DNA from: Orientia chuto str. Dubai
Lineage (GTDB): Bacteria > Pseudomonadota > Alphaproteobacteria > Rickettsiales > Rickettsiaceae
Assembly: GCF_000964595.1 (NCBI RefSeq)
Contig: NZ_LANP01000007.1
Location: 1-43,472 of the forward strand
DNA length: 43,472 bases
Direction of reading: 5' to 3'
Positions 19,207 to 29,369 of the stretch are shown piece after piece. The notes below the pieces were generated by a model. The model had not been told where the DNA came from. It ran no database searches and saw nothing but the letters and a program-made list of their open reading frames with translations. The stretch's first letter is position 1. Each line of letters starts with the position of its first letter. The translations under genes and the position numbers were made by a program.

Positions 19207-19775
19207 GACTCCATTTTGGAGTAGGAATTTAGAATCAATAGAAGGAATTTAGTAGGCTTAAGTAGTGATAATATATTGAACTAGAAATCATTCTTTCTAT
19301 ATTAATGGTGTGTTGTTCAAGAACAGTAGCCCTTTATCTATATAGTTAGTTTAAAGCTTTTGATTTCTCCTTGTTTATTAATTAACAAATGTAATATTCA
19401 AAACTAATCTCCTTATACTTTATGGAGAAGATCTTTGAATAACAAATAGCAATTGGTATAGAGTCTATTATAGGATAACCAAGTAGCTTTACTAAGATGA
19501 CATACAATTCAAGTTAAGAATATTAAATAATTTAATATTTTAGCTTTAGTCAATAAAACAGCAGTATGAATGCACATTAAGATTTATAATTGTAAATAGC
19601 GCTTATAATACTATTTTGTTAATCTCTAAATAGCTTATTTCAGATTCTGAATGTGCTTTCTAGTATTGTTAAAAAATATAAATTTCAAAATATAAATTTC
19701 GATTACTACTTTTAACAAAATCACCGATAAACAATATGGGGTTGTTATATCTTTTTTCATGTGATTCTCTTCTTT
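19207..19775 (-). mobile_element. degenerate near full-length IS982 copy
   Basis: The 3' terminal repeat begins at 19,207 (CTCCATTTTGGAGTAGGAAT), followed by the C-terminal, core and N-terminal transposase regions in order on the minus strand. The start codon with MKKDITT-like sequence lies near 19,757. Stops and indels in every frame show it is dead. It shares blocks with 39,881-40,490 (for example GATATAGAATCTAT/GGTATAGAGTCTAT and AAACAGCAGTAT), which supports a common source. It separates the Sco1 gene from the lipase-like gene. Confidence 0.6.
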
Positions 19776-19922
19776 TAGCTCATTAGTTTAATAGGTTTTT
19801 ATTTATTAAATAAGGAAAATTGTTGTTATAGTTTATTTTTTATATTAAACTATAAGGTTATTTAGTAACTGTATATAAAAACTAAAGATTATAAAATTTA
19901 ACAATTTAAATTATCAAAATTT

Positions 19923-21134
19923 ATGACAGATATTATGGGCAAATTAATACATAATAGTGATTCATTAAAAGACACTATATTAAGCAAAACATCAGAAGCA
20001 GAATATCCACCTAAGGATGTTATGGTATCAGCACTTAACCTAGCTTATAAGATAGGTTATTCTAGCTACAATGAAGAATATGAAAAAATAAGCGGAATAC
20101 TTAAAAATAAAGGGTGGAAAGTTTTATGTACTTCTGCTGAGGGCAAAGATACAAGTAGATATGGATATAAGGCAGTAGCCTTGATTAACCAAAATACTGG
20201 TCAAGTTCATATTGCTACTGCTGGAACTAAGCCTATGCAGCCTTGGGATCTTTTCGATGATATGAAAATTTATTTCCATAGTTTACCCTGGAAAATGGAT
20301 CCGATGAAGTGTTTCATAAACAAAATCCTTAAACAGCTTGATCAAGATACTAAAAACTATATTTTTAGTACTTCTGGGCATTCTCTTGGAGCAATAATGT
20401 CAGATTTAACAATGGGAGAATGCATATCTCAAAATTTAAAATTTACTAAATCTATTACTTTTGAAAACCCAGGATCAAGACCAATAGTAGATAGAGCAAT
20501 TAAAAATCATGAGTTTACCAATAAAATTGAAATGCCAATAGAGGCATTAGCAAAGCACTGCATAATAGTTAATGCTAAACGTAATTTTATAAATTTGACT
20601 AATAGGCAGTTAGGTTCAGAGATAAAGTTAATGCTAGTTAAAAACAAATCAACAACTAATAAACATATAAGTAACTCTGCGCAAAGAGGAAATTGGATTA
20701 ATAAATTTTGTTCAGCAATAAGAAATTGTATGAATTATTTTAAAATTACAGCTATTTCAGATCAAATTAATGATCATAAACTAGCAAACTTTGATAATCA
20801 AGATAGCGGTAAAGAACTAACGGAATTCACAGTCCAAAACTGGGATAAAGATCTACTAGTATTAGATGGCAAAACTGCTCAAAAAGCTAAAAATATTGCT
20901 TCTACCGGTAATGAAGGTATTATTATGGAGGAAGAGATTGATAGTCCATTAGAAGGTAGTAAGCAGTTTATAGGTTATCGGGCGTATACACATAGAGATT
21001 TATGCAGAATGGATAGTGAGCCAGAGCCTATTACTAATAGTCACAAAAAGCTACAGAGTAAAAAACTATATACTATACAACTAGAACAAAACAGATCAAA
21101 CTCTTCTAGTACTGGGTTGCAGGGAGGACGATGA
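19923..21134 (+). CDS. lipase-like alpha/beta hydrolase, effector candidate
   Basis: A 403-residue protein whose N-terminal half resembles class 3 lipase-like hydrolases. AVALINQNTGQVHIATAGTK, then PWDLFDDMKIYF, then the nucleophile elbow SGHSLGA with serine S154. The sequence following is SDLTMGECISQNLKFTKSIT and FENPGSRP, where lipases of this type have a strand and F.nPG..P. A candidate catalytic aspartate and histidine cannot be placed with confidence. The C-terminal ~200 residues are polar and have no recognised domain. No signal peptide is present, so any export would use another route. Flanked by IS982 debris and a surface antigen gene. Hydrolase fold likely; substrate unknown. Confidence 0.65.
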   Translation: MTDIMGKLIHNSDSLKDTILSKTSEAEYPPKDVMVSALNLAYKIGYSSYNEEYEKISGILKNKGWKVLCTSAEGKDTSRYGYKAVALINQNTGQVHIATAGTKPMQPWDLFDDMKIYFHSLPWKMDPMKCFINKILKQLDQDTKNYIFSTSGHSLGAIMSDLTMGECISQNLKFTKSITFENPGSRPIVDRAIKNHEFTNKIEMPIEALAKHCIIVNAKRNFINLTNRQLGSEIKLMLVKNKSTTNKHISNSAQRGNWINKFCSAIRNCMNYFKITAISDQINDHKLANFDNQDSGKELTEFTVQNWDKDLLVLDGKTAQKAKNIASTGNEGIIMEEEIDSPLEGSKQFIGYRAYTHRDLCRMDSEPEPITNSHKKLQSKKLYTIQLEQNRSNSSSTGLQGGR

Positions 21135-21262
21135 AATACAAAAAGTAAAGTAATAATTTTTTTCTAAAATGTGATAACTTATATTGATATTGACTTTATT
21201 TTTGTTGATATTTATAAAATCATAGTTATTGTATAATTTGTTTAATAAAAATATTTAAAAAA

Positions 21263-22093
21263 ATGAAAACAAAAAAACTTATACTAGCAGTAGTTCTACT
21301 AGTGCCTTGTCTTTCTTCGGCTTTTGCTTCTTCTGATGATGTTAAAAGATTACGTAGATTAGAAATATTAGAGCAATTAGAGGACTTAGAAAAGCTAGAA
21401 AAATTGCAACGCTTGCAGCAGCAATTAAGACAAGAAGGAAGTAATGTACAATCTCAGCTTGGTCAGATCAGGGGTAGCAGTTATTACGTTAAATTATCTT
21501 TGGGAATCGCAGCATCTTTCTCAGGAGAAAAGTTTGTTTCTGATCATGGTCCGCTAGATGCAGATGCAGCTGCTATACTTCGTAATATTACTAATAATAA
21601 TAATCTAGATCAAAAAAGCAGAGTTACAGCCTTCTCTATAGGAATGTATTGCGGCAGTGCATCTAGGGTTGAATTAAGTGCTGAATTTATGAAGGATATG
21701 ATATTTAATTGTGATATGCATTTACTCTCTGGAAGGAATAGATTAATAATAAGAAATGTTCCTATATTTGCAATGGCACAACAATATGTTAATGCTTCTG
21801 GCATAGCATTTATGTGTAAGGGGTATTTGAATTTTATTGATGGACAAACGGTATCATGCTACTTAAATGGGGGGGTAGGTGCTCAAGGTTTGTTTGACTC
21901 TAATGAGACTAATTATAATATCGAGTACCACCCTTGCGTTATATTAGGATTAGGGGGATCTATTCACATCCAAGACTGGATACATTTCGATATTGATTTT
22001 GATGTTCACGGTGTAGATATATCTTCTTCAGCTGGCAGTCAAGGGTATTTGCATGGTTATACTGTATTATCTAGCTTAAGATTGGATTTTTAA
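21263..22093 (+). CDS. P44/Msp2-like outer-membrane surface antigen with coiled coil
   Basis: A 276-residue exported protein. The signal peptide spans about residues 1-23 (KKLILAVVLLVPCLSSAFA). It is followed by a leucine-rich charged heptad region at about 28-58 (LRRLEILEQLEDLEKLEKLQ and on) that should form a coiled coil. From YYVKLSLGIAASFSG onward there are alternating hydrophobic strands, ending SLRLDF, the aromatic C-terminus typical of outer-membrane beta-barrels. The strand pattern resembles the Rickettsiales P44/Msp2/OMP-1 surface antigen family. The gene at 31,970 has the same layout and a similar ending (GYNILGSIRFDF), so the two are probably paralogues. Family call is moderate, outer-membrane location is strong. 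Confidence 0.7.
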   Translation: MKTKKLILAVVLLVPCLSSAFASSDDVKRLRRLEILEQLEDLEKLEKLQRLQQQLRQEGSNVQSQLGQIRGSSYYVKLSLGIAASFSGEKFVSDHGPLDADAAAILRNITNNNNLDQKSRVTAFSIGMYCGSASRVELSAEFMKDMIFNCDMHLLSGRNRLIIRNVPIFAMAQQYVNASGIAFMCKGYLNFIDGQTVSCYLNGGVGAQGLFDSNETNYNIEYHPCVILGLGGSIHIQDWIHFDIDFDVHGVDISSSAGSQGYLHGYTVLSSLRLDF

Positions 22094-22379
22094 AAATTTA
22101 TCAACAACTTGCAATTAGTTGCACAGTAGTATTGTTAATGTTTAATAATCTCTATTTTGAATGTTTATTATGTTGTATATGTTCTATGATATGAAAGTCT
22201 TCAAAATAGACATTTAATAACTTTATAGTTATGCTAATTGTGCAATATACATTACCTAACGATAAAGCTTCAAAGACATATTAAAGTTGATATAGTAGAT
22301 GGCATAAATACATTTTTATCTCGATATCACAAACTTGGCAATGGATACTATAGATACTCTAGACATTAAATTATAATGC

Positions 22380-22697
22380 CGCTGTTTCTGAATTAACAAA
22401 ACATATTACCAGTTTATTATTTAGTAATAAACGCTTTTTAAAACAAAAATTATTTTCTAATCTTATCGATGATTGAAGTTGGTAACTAGTATAAAGAAAA
22501 ACAAACTCTTGCTTTTAGTTGAGAAAAAATTTTACTATGTAAACGTTTCATTATTGATACTATAACCAATATATTAAATGGTTTTAGAGGGCTTGGACAT
22601 ATAAAAATTTTGTTCATATATTATCCTTCTTAGTTGCTTATTACCTTAAACATATTATTTCTATTAATTCTAAATTCCTAATCCAAAATTTGAGGTT
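22380..22697 (+). mobile_element. IS982 C-terminal fragment
   Basis: The transposase core appears as AVSELTKHITSLLFSNKRFL, in line with SKLINYITGLLFSDKSYLK at 2053-2120. Frameshifted C-terminal pieces follow, then a FLVAYYLKHI segment and the terminal repeat ending at 22,697. The N-terminus is missing. Confidence 0.6.
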
Positions 22698-22962
22698 GTA
22701 TATAAGCACAAAAGAGCTATAATGCTTACCTTTTTCTGATATGTGTTATTATATCAAGCTTAGGTTTTAACAAGTTAAAGAAGCATTTATACTATTTTTA
22801 GATTTATTATACTATATGTGATATACAAAGAACTTCTAGTGACTTAGAATAGTATGTAATCTGAATTATGTTGCTTTCTTAAAAAAAATAAATAAAATTC
22901 TGGTAAAATTAGATGTTGAAAGGGACAATATCATCTATATACTTGTAGGTATAACTTTCCAT

Positions 22963-23039
<77 letters not shown>

Positions 23040-23747
23040 TTTTATTGTAAAGCTTATTAATCAATACGTTAGTTGTGCTGTTTGAAGTAATATTTATCAA
23101 AAAGTTTTATCAAATTTGTTTTTAATTTAAGTAAAAAGCATCATTAAAACAGATATTTAACTAAAACACAAAGACACTAACTTGTTTTAAGAAGAAGTTT
23201 ATAGCCTGAGTGTTAAATTAGATATGATTATTAAAATCTGTGAATAGCTGATCTCTGATGTTCTAATTTTTTTTGATTTAATAAATAGGTATGAATTATT
23301 AATTCATACTGAAGATTTATGCTATACATCAAAATAAAATAGGATTATAACAGAATATTATAATTTAATTTTTGCTTGAGAGCATATACTTTATTTTTAC
23401 AATGTTTGCCCATTATGGAATGGGCCTTATTATTGCTGCTAATCAATGATAGTGACTATATTTCTTGCCATATCTAAGTCTTTACTAAATCTTGCCTTAG
23501 CTTATTTCGCGTTTTAATTGAGTTATAATTCTTGAAGCGACTAGCTACTATTAATTAAGTAAGTAAAAAATAATTTATTCCAAATATATAAAACTAAGTA
23601 CTGTGATAAGTAGTTGTAGAGCATTATTTTTTATTGTATATTTTATTCTTTAATATGAAGACTAAGAAAGGTATAAGATAACAATACTTTATACCTTAGC
23701 ATAGTAAGGATTATGTACTACCAAATGCTGGTTTATAGTAATATCAA
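23040..23747. other. non-coding spacer between two tRNA genes
   Basis: I see no gene in this 0.7-kb stretch. The only distinct structure is a small hairpin at 23,408-23,425, GCCCATT-ATGG-AATGGGC, with a much richer G+C stem than its surroundings. Possibly the tail end of something decayed. Confidence 0.4.
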
Positions 23748-23836
23748 GGAAAAGTGGCCGAGTGGTTTAAGGCGCACGCCTGGAAAGCGTGTTTACGATA
23801 AACGTATCAGGGGTTCAAATCCCCTCTTTTCCGCCA
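23748..23836 (+). tRNA. tRNA-Ser(GGA)
   Basis: A 89-nt class II tRNA. The acceptor GGAAAAG/CTTTTCC, anticodon arm CACGC-CTGGAAA-GCGTG with anticodon GGA, a long variable arm, T-arm GGGGTTCAAATCCCC, discriminator G and encoded CCA are all present. ubiX starts 20 bp downstream. Confidence 0.97.
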
Positions 23837-23856
23837 TTTATCATTAAAAGAAAGCT

Positions 23857-24420
23857 ATGCCTAAAAAAAGTAGTATTATTATTGCTATTACAGGAGCATC
23901 TGGAGCAGCTTTTGGTATTAAGGCTCTTGAATTGCTAAGAAATCATGGTGTTACTACTCATTTAATTATTTCTAAGGCAGCAGCATTAACTATCTCAATT
24001 GAAACTAAGATTACAATTAAAGATATTGTAAAATTATCTACTTTTCATTATAAGAATTCTGATATTGCTGCCACAATATCTAGTGGCTCATTTAAAACTT
24101 GTGGTATGATTATTGCTCCCTGTAGTGCTAAGACATTAGCTTTTATTGCTCAAGGATATGAGGATAATTTAATTGTAAGAACAGCATCTGTTATTTTAAA
24201 GGAAAGACGACGCTTGGTATTAATGTTTCGTGAATCTCCATATCACCTAACTCATTTAGAAAATATGATTAAAATAACAAATCTTGGAGGAATAATAGCT
24301 CCACCTATACCTGCATTTTATAATAAGCCATCAACTATTGAGAATATTATTGAACATTCTGTTGGTAGAGCACTTGATTTATTTGACTTAGATATACCAA
24401 TTAGTAGGTGGAAATCATGA
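23857..24420 (+). CDS. ubiX: flavin prenyltransferase UbiX
   Basis: Makes prenylated FMN, the cofactor for the UbiD decarboxylase in ubiquinone biosynthesis. The 187-residue product has the N-terminal FMN-binding AITGASGAAFGIKAL, SGSFKTCGMIIAPCSAKTLA with the SxxT-type and CS motifs, then VILKERRRLVLMFRESPYHL and LTHLENM, and a C-terminal NIIEHSVGRALDLFDLD. The length is normal. It follows tRNA-Ser and converges with the tlyC-like gene. Identification is secure. Confidence 0.95.
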   Translation: MPKKSSIIIAITGASGAAFGIKALELLRNHGVTTHLIISKAAALTISIETKITIKDIVKLSTFHYKNSDIAATISSGSFKTCGMIIAPCSAKTLAFIAQGYEDNLIVRTASVILKERRRLVLMFRESPYHLTHLENMIKITNLGGIIAPPIPAFYNKPSTIENIIEHSVGRALDLFDLDIPISRWKS

Positions 24421-24433
24421 TTTCAGAATTTTT

Positions 24434-25347
24434 TTATAATATAGTAGATTCTTTTTGATTGTGAATAGTTAATTTAATTTGCTTTAATATACGAGGAGTA
24501 GCATCAATAATTTCTGCTTGAGCGTTGTTATTAATATCTACAATAAAACCTATAGATGGCATATATCCTATTCTAGTAAGTACTAACCCTCCGATAGTAT
24601 TACATTCATCTTCTTCTTGTTTTAGTTGCATGCCAATAACTTTCTCTAATGTCTCAATTTTTACTCTAGCACTGGTAATAATTGTTTGTTGATCAACTAC
24701 TTGATATGTAAATTCTGGTCTAGCATCAGAATAATTATTATCTTCTTGGTCTATTCCATCAAATATTTTTTCTATAATATCTTCAGTGGTTACAATACCA
24801 TCTGTTCCACCATATTCATCAACTATTACTGATATATATATTTTTTTTCTTTGCATAATAGATAATAAATCTAATACCTTCATTGACTGAGCTGCAACAA
24901 TTGGTTGACGTAAAATGGAGTTTAATGCAAAATTCTTATCATCAACCAATATAGGCAATAAATCTCTTATATGTACAAATCCAAGAATAGTATCAAGATT
25001 ATTCTCATATACTAATATACGAGTATAGCAAGTATGGGTAATAATTGATTTTAACTTATCCAAAGTAACTGGTAGCTTAATTGCCTTAATATCAGATCTA
25101 GGAATCATGATTTCTTCTAAACTTTTGTTATAGCATTTTAGAAAATTCCTAGTAACATTTGCTCTCTTAGAGATAGTTTATTATCATTAACTTCAAGGTC
25201 TTGAATAATATGATATAATGCGCTGCATTTGAAATTACGCATAAGCTTAAAGCTACTTAAAATTTGTAAAATCCAATTTTTTATTGCTACTATACAAGAG
25301 GCAATAAATCTCTTTTTGCTTTTTTTTTCTAAAGGTTTAAGTTGCAT
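24434..25347 (-). pseudogene. tlyC: TlyC/CorC-type CBS-domain protein, single-base frameshift
   Basis: Rickettsial hemolysin C/CorC family protein: an N-terminal part, two CBS domains and a C-terminal CorC_HlyC domain. It is written here as two ORFs, 25,138-25,347 (69 residues, ending REQMLLGIF) and 24,434-25,108 (224 residues, starting MIPRSDIKAIKLPV). Adding one T to the TTTT run near 25,146 joins them as LLGIFLKCYNKSLEEIMIPR. The joined 304-residue protein is the normal family length. The downstream part keeps VDEYGGTDGIVTTEDIIEKI and the C-terminal GGLVLTRIGYMPSIG. TlyC was named as a hemolysin in Rickettsia; a role in ion transport is the alternative. ybeY, a usual neighbour of corC, lies just upstream. 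Frame loss could be real or a sequence error. Confidence 0.85.
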
Positions 25348-25356
25348 AAATTATTA

Positions 25357-25860
25357 CTAATATGGTGATGCTATGCTAAATTGTGCTAGTAAGCTAATTT
25401 CTAGCTTCTCCATAATTATAGCTTCGTTCTCATATTGATGATCAAACCCTAATAAATGCAATATTGCATGTATTAGTAAGTGAGAAAAATGGTTAACAAA
25501 GCTTTTTTTTTGTTCTTTTGATTCCAGCAAAATAGTCTCATATCCAAATGCAATATCTCCTAAATAAATGGAGTTACTCTTTATTTCTAAAGTAGATAAA
25601 TTCCTCCAATCAATGACTTGATCTGGAAATGATAGAACATTTGTTGGCTTGTTAACTCCCCTATGGTTAAAATTTAAGCTCTGAATTTCACGGTCATTGG
25701 TCAATAAAATTACAATCTTAACCTGCTGTACTGATTGAAACCTAGTAAAAACTGGATGGCTTAATGTCGTTTTTACAATTTTTTTAATATAGCTAGAATT
25801 TATCTTTTTGCAATTTTGCCAAATTAATGCCTGTTTAATAATATCAACCTTGATTTTCAT
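25357..25860 (-). CDS. ybeY: endoribonuclease YbeY (16S rRNA maturation)
   Basis: Metal-dependent RNase needed for 3' processing of 16S rRNA and ribosome quality control. The 167-residue product has the zinc motif H131-x3-H135-x5-H141 in HAILHLLGFDHQ, preceded by a NHRGVNKPTNVLSFP segment and YLGDIAFGYETI. The usual glycine after the first histidine (HGxLHL) is alanine here. It directly precedes the tlyC/corC gene with 9 bp between, as in many bacteria. Identification is secure. Confidence 0.93.
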   Translation of the reverse strand: MKIKVDIIKQALIWQNCKKINSSYIKKIVKTTLSHPVFTRFQSVQQVKIVILLTNDREIQSLNFNHRGVNKPTNVLSFPDQVIDWRNLSTLEIKSNSIYLGDIAFGYETILLESKEQKKSFVNHFSHLLIHAILHLLGFDHQYENEAIIMEKLEISLLAQFSIASPY

Positions 25861-26223
25861 ATAATATGGTAATTGCTAACTGTAATGTTAACCTGTAGGA
25901 TTATTTTAATATAAATTATTAAAAATGAAAATAGTTATTTTATATTTAGGCATATGTAGATGGAGATATATAAGCAGCAAAATATATCATAAAAGCATAT
26001 AAAAAGATATTGAAAAAAAAATTTTTCAAATAAAACAGATAAAAAATTTAAGATTTGATCTAACATAAAATATCGTTATCTATATTTCTAAACTAAATAT
26101 TATATTACTAATCCACAGTGTGATTTTTTTATAATTTAGTATAAGCATATTTGAAATAAATAGTTTTAAAATCTATAGTAATATGTTAGGATTTAGCTAC
26201 AGTTTTAGTGCTAAATCTAAATA
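25861..26223. other. intergenic region between ybeY and virB8
   Basis: Divergent promoter region with no gene. A perfect hairpin, GATTTAGC at 26,190-26,197 with GCTAAATC at 26,210-26,217, ends 6 bp before the virB8 ATG and would cover the place where a ribosome binding site should be. No good Shine-Dalgarno is seen. Confidence 0.4.
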
Positions 26224-26934
26224 ATGGATAATAGTAAAATAACAGCTAATATTAAAAGCGGTAAGTACTTTCAAGATGCTTATACATGGTATAAAAGTAA
26301 GTACCTTTATCCTTTACTGCATCGTTCTATAATATTTATTGTACTAATGTTATTGCTAGTGCTAATAGCACTAAGTATAATAAACGTTTATAGCTTATTG
26401 CCTATTACGAAATCACTGAAATATATTATTTCAGTAGATGAAAAGTTTAATGCTGCAGCTAAGGTAACTCATGCAGATCAAGTTCTTAAAAATCCTCTCC
26501 AATCTATAATAAAAATTTTAGCTGAAGGTTATGTTATAAAGCGTGAAAGTTATAACTATAATGAACTTGCGAGTCAATTTCAATATATCAAAAATAGATC
26601 TACTAGAGGAATATTTAGGCAATTTGTTAATTATATGAGCCTTGAAAATTATCATTCTCCTGTATTAAGATATCAAAAGACAGCTAAACGTAAGATTAAA
26701 ATTTTATCCTCGGTATTTCTTAATAATGAAGAACTAGCCGTATATTTTCATTCTTGTACTATAGATGATAAGGGCAATATATTTGAAGATATGGAATGGA
26801 AAGCAAATATTAATTTTGAGACAGACCAAGTTAATTTAAATGCTGCATCTGGTTCAATTTTTAAATTTTTTGTAACAGATTATAAAATAACATTACTACG
26901 GAATAATAATGGAAAGCATCAACAAGCACATTAG
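26224..26934 (+). CDS. VirB8-type T4SS inner-membrane protein
   Basis: Component of the Rickettsiales vir homologue type IV secretion system. VirB8 bridges the inner-membrane complex and the periplasm. The 236-residue product has one membrane segment at about residues 35-57 (IIFIVLMLLLVLIALSIINV). Its periplasmic domain contains the family's YVIKRESYNYN segment and the FRQFVNYMSLENYHSPVLRY pattern. The stop overlaps the following virB9 gene by 26 bp, so translation is probably linked. No virB10, B11 or D4 follows here. Rickettsiales have two VirB8 and two VirB9 paralogues; I cannot tell which this is. Confidence 0.88.
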   Translation: MDNSKITANIKSGKYFQDAYTWYKSKYLYPLLHRSIIFIVLMLLLVLIALSIINVYSLLPITKSLKYIISVDEKFNAAAKVTHADQVLKNPLQSIIKILAEGYVIKRESYNYNELASQFQYIKNRSTRGIFRQFVNYMSLENYHSPVLRYQKTAKRKIKILSSVFLNNEELAVYFHSCTIDDKGNIFEDMEWKANINFETDQVNLNAASGSIFKFFVTDYKITLLRNNNGKHQQAH

Positions 26935-27670
26935 GTTTTTTTTCATATTGTTATTAACTATAATACTACCACTTAAAGTAGTTGCTATTAGGGAACCTAA
27001 GCCTACAGCTATTGACAGCAGAATCAGAGTAATAACTTATAGTCCAAATGATGTATTCAAATTTACTGGGTATTATAATTATCAAGGATGCATAGAACTT
27101 GATAAAGGCGAAGAGGTTATAAACTTATCAATGGGAGATCCAAATGCTTGGTTTATTCAAGAATTTGGTAATAGAATTTTCATTAAACCTATTAAGGATG
27201 ATGCTACAACAAATATGCTTCTCATTACTAATAAACGTACTTACTTTTTTGAATTACACGCTGAGGAAGTACAAAATATTACTGATTCTAATATGATATT
27301 TTATGTAAAATTTTTGTATCCTGATAATGAAAAAAGCAATAATATAAATTCTGCATCATTAACTTCAGAACCAGATTTAGCACATCCGGAAAATTATAAT
27401 TTTTACTATACTATTAGTGGACATCAAGAAATAGCACCGATAAAGATTTTTGATGATGGGGATTTTACTTATATATATTTCAGAGATAAAAATGCTGCAA
27501 TGCCAACAGTATATGTAATAGATGATAGACGAAAAGAATCACTAGCGAATTTTAGAATAAGTACTAAGCACCCTAACTTAATGATTATAGAGCAAGTAGC
27601 TCCTAGATTATCTTTGAAGTTAGGAAAAAAAGTGGTATATGTGTTTAATGAAGTATTACTACAAAAGTAG
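26909..27670 (+). CDS. VirB9-type T4SS outer-membrane complex protein
   Basis: Part of the T4SS core complex, together with VirB7 and VirB10. The 253-residue product has an N-terminal signal peptide of about 28 residues (RFFFILLLTIILPLKVVA) and then the CagX/VirB9 domain. The N-terminal part contains IDSRIRVITYSPNDVFKFTGYYNYQ split over two strands. The C-terminal part has IAPIKIFDDGDFTYIYFRDK and MIIEQVAPRLSLKLGKKVVY, with the family's P..vfDDG..Ty..F pattern. Its ATG lies inside the virB8 end, with a 26-bp overlap. Identification is strong. Confidence 0.9.
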   Translation: MESINKHIRFFFILLLTIILPLKVVAIREPKPTAIDSRIRVITYSPNDVFKFTGYYNYQGCIELDKGEEVINLSMGDPNAWFIQEFGNRIFIKPIKDDATTNMLLITNKRTYFFELHAEEVQNITDSNMIFYVKFLYPDNEKSNNINSASLTSEPDLAHPENYNFYYTISGHQEIAPIKIFDDGDFTYIYFRDKNAAMPTVYVIDDRRKESLANFRISTKHPNLMIIEQVAPRLSLKLGKKVVYVFNEVLLQK

Positions 27671-27906
27671 TAAATTATTTTCCTAACTAATAATTTTACT
27701 ATTGAGTATTTTTTTAAATTTTTTACTCTAATCGTAATGTAAGAGTTTATAGTGCACTTATTAAACTGCTGCAAAATTTAAAAAATTATAATAATTAAAA
27801 CTAACTTTATTTATAAAGTATAGATTAGTATTATAGCTGCTTATTTTTAGTTAATGATCTAAAATATTATTCAATTTTAGTAATCAATATATATTATTAA
27901 GAGAAC

Positions 27907-29369
27907 ATGGAAAAAGATTTAACTATAGCAAAATCAGCGCCAAATAATATTCAAGCTGAGCAAATGATACTTGGAGCAATTCTAATTAATAATTGTGCAC
28001 TATATAGTATTAACGAGTTTTTACTACCTGAACATTTTTACGAGCCATTACATAGTAAAATATACCAGTCTATTAATCTTATTATTAGTAAAGGAATTAG
28101 TGCTACTCCTATTTCATTAAAAAATATGTTAAATAATGAACCTTCATTTGAAGAAATTGGAGGAATAAATTATCTTGCAAAACTTACAACTTTAGCTTTG
28201 AGTGTTATTAATATTAATGAATATGGTAGAATAGTATATGATCTTGCACTCCGCCGTTATCTAATTGAAATTGGTGAAAAAGTAGTAACAAATGCGTATT
28301 GTTCTACTTTAGACAAAACAGCTATAAGTCAAATAGAAGCTGCTGAATCACAATTATATGATCTAGTTTCAAAAGGAACTTTAAGTCATGGATTTGCCAA
28401 ATTACAAGCTTCTGTTGAAGAGTCATGGAAATCAATTTCAGCTGCTATAAAAAATAAAGGCTCAATTAACGGCATTAGTAGTGGTTTTTTAGATCTTGAT
28501 TGCAAACTTGGAGGATTTAAAAATTCTGATCTATAATATTAGCTGGTAGGCCTTCAATGGGTAAAACTGCTTTAGGAATTAATTTAGCAGTGAATTCTTG
28601 TAAAAACTTTTTGTCATCAGCTCAACAAAGTATCAATAATAATGATAAAGTTTCTAGTATAGCACAATCAATTGGTTTCTTTTCATTAGAAATGTCATCT
28701 CAGCAGATTGCTACTAGAATTCTTGCTATGGAATCAGAAATCAATAGCTCTGCATTGTCTAATGGCAAGATAAGAGAACAAGAAATTAATAAGTTAAAGA
28801 TAATTCAAGATGAAATACAACAGTGGAACTTTTTTATAGATGATGCTCCTGCAATATCAATATCTGCAATTAGATCTCGAGCTCGTAGGCTTAAACGTAC
28901 TCATAATTTAGCAATATTATTTATTGATTATTTACAGTTAATAAAAGTTGATAACAGTAAAGGTCAGTATAACAGAGTGTATGAAATATCTGAAATTACT
29001 CAATGCTTAAAAGCACTTGCAAAAGAACTTAATATTCCAATAATTGCATTATCACAATTATCAAGAGCGGTTGAACAAAGGCCAGATAAAAAACCGTTAT
29101 TATCAGATCTACGAGAATCAGGCTCTATTGAGCAAGATGCAGATATTGTAATGTTTATATATAGAGAAGAATATTATTTATCTAGAGCAGAGCCACCTCT
29201 TGATACTCCAGAACACATAGAATGGCAAGAAAGGCAAGATAGATGCCATAATACTGCTGAAATTATTGTTGCTAAGCATCGTAATGGTCCAGTTGGTACA
29301 GTAAAGTTATACTATACTAGTCAGTATTCGAAATTTGCTAATATTGTTAAATATCAGCAGCAAGGTTAA
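27907..29369 (+). pseudogene. dnaB: replicative DNA helicase DnaB, single-base frameshift
   Basis: Hexameric helicase that unwinds DNA at the replication fork. The coding sequence is split at 28,536 by a stop in GFKNSDL*. The next frame continues with ILAGRPSMGKTALGINLAVN, carrying the Walker A motif. Adding one A to the CTATAATATTA stretch at 28,530-28,540 joins the halves into 487 residues, the normal size. N-terminal domain residues include APNNIQAEQMILGAILINN. The C-terminal part has GFFSLEMSSQQIATRILAME, LAILFIDYLQLIKVD, ALSQLSRAVEQRPDKKPLLS and DLRESGSIEQDADIVMFIYR. Since DnaB is normally essential, the break is either a sequence error, recoding, or two functioning parts. A second copy elsewhere would also explain it. 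Confidence 0.9.

Noticed and set aside
27469..27774. 101-residue minus-strand ORF
   Set aside because: Antisense to virB9, no features of its own.
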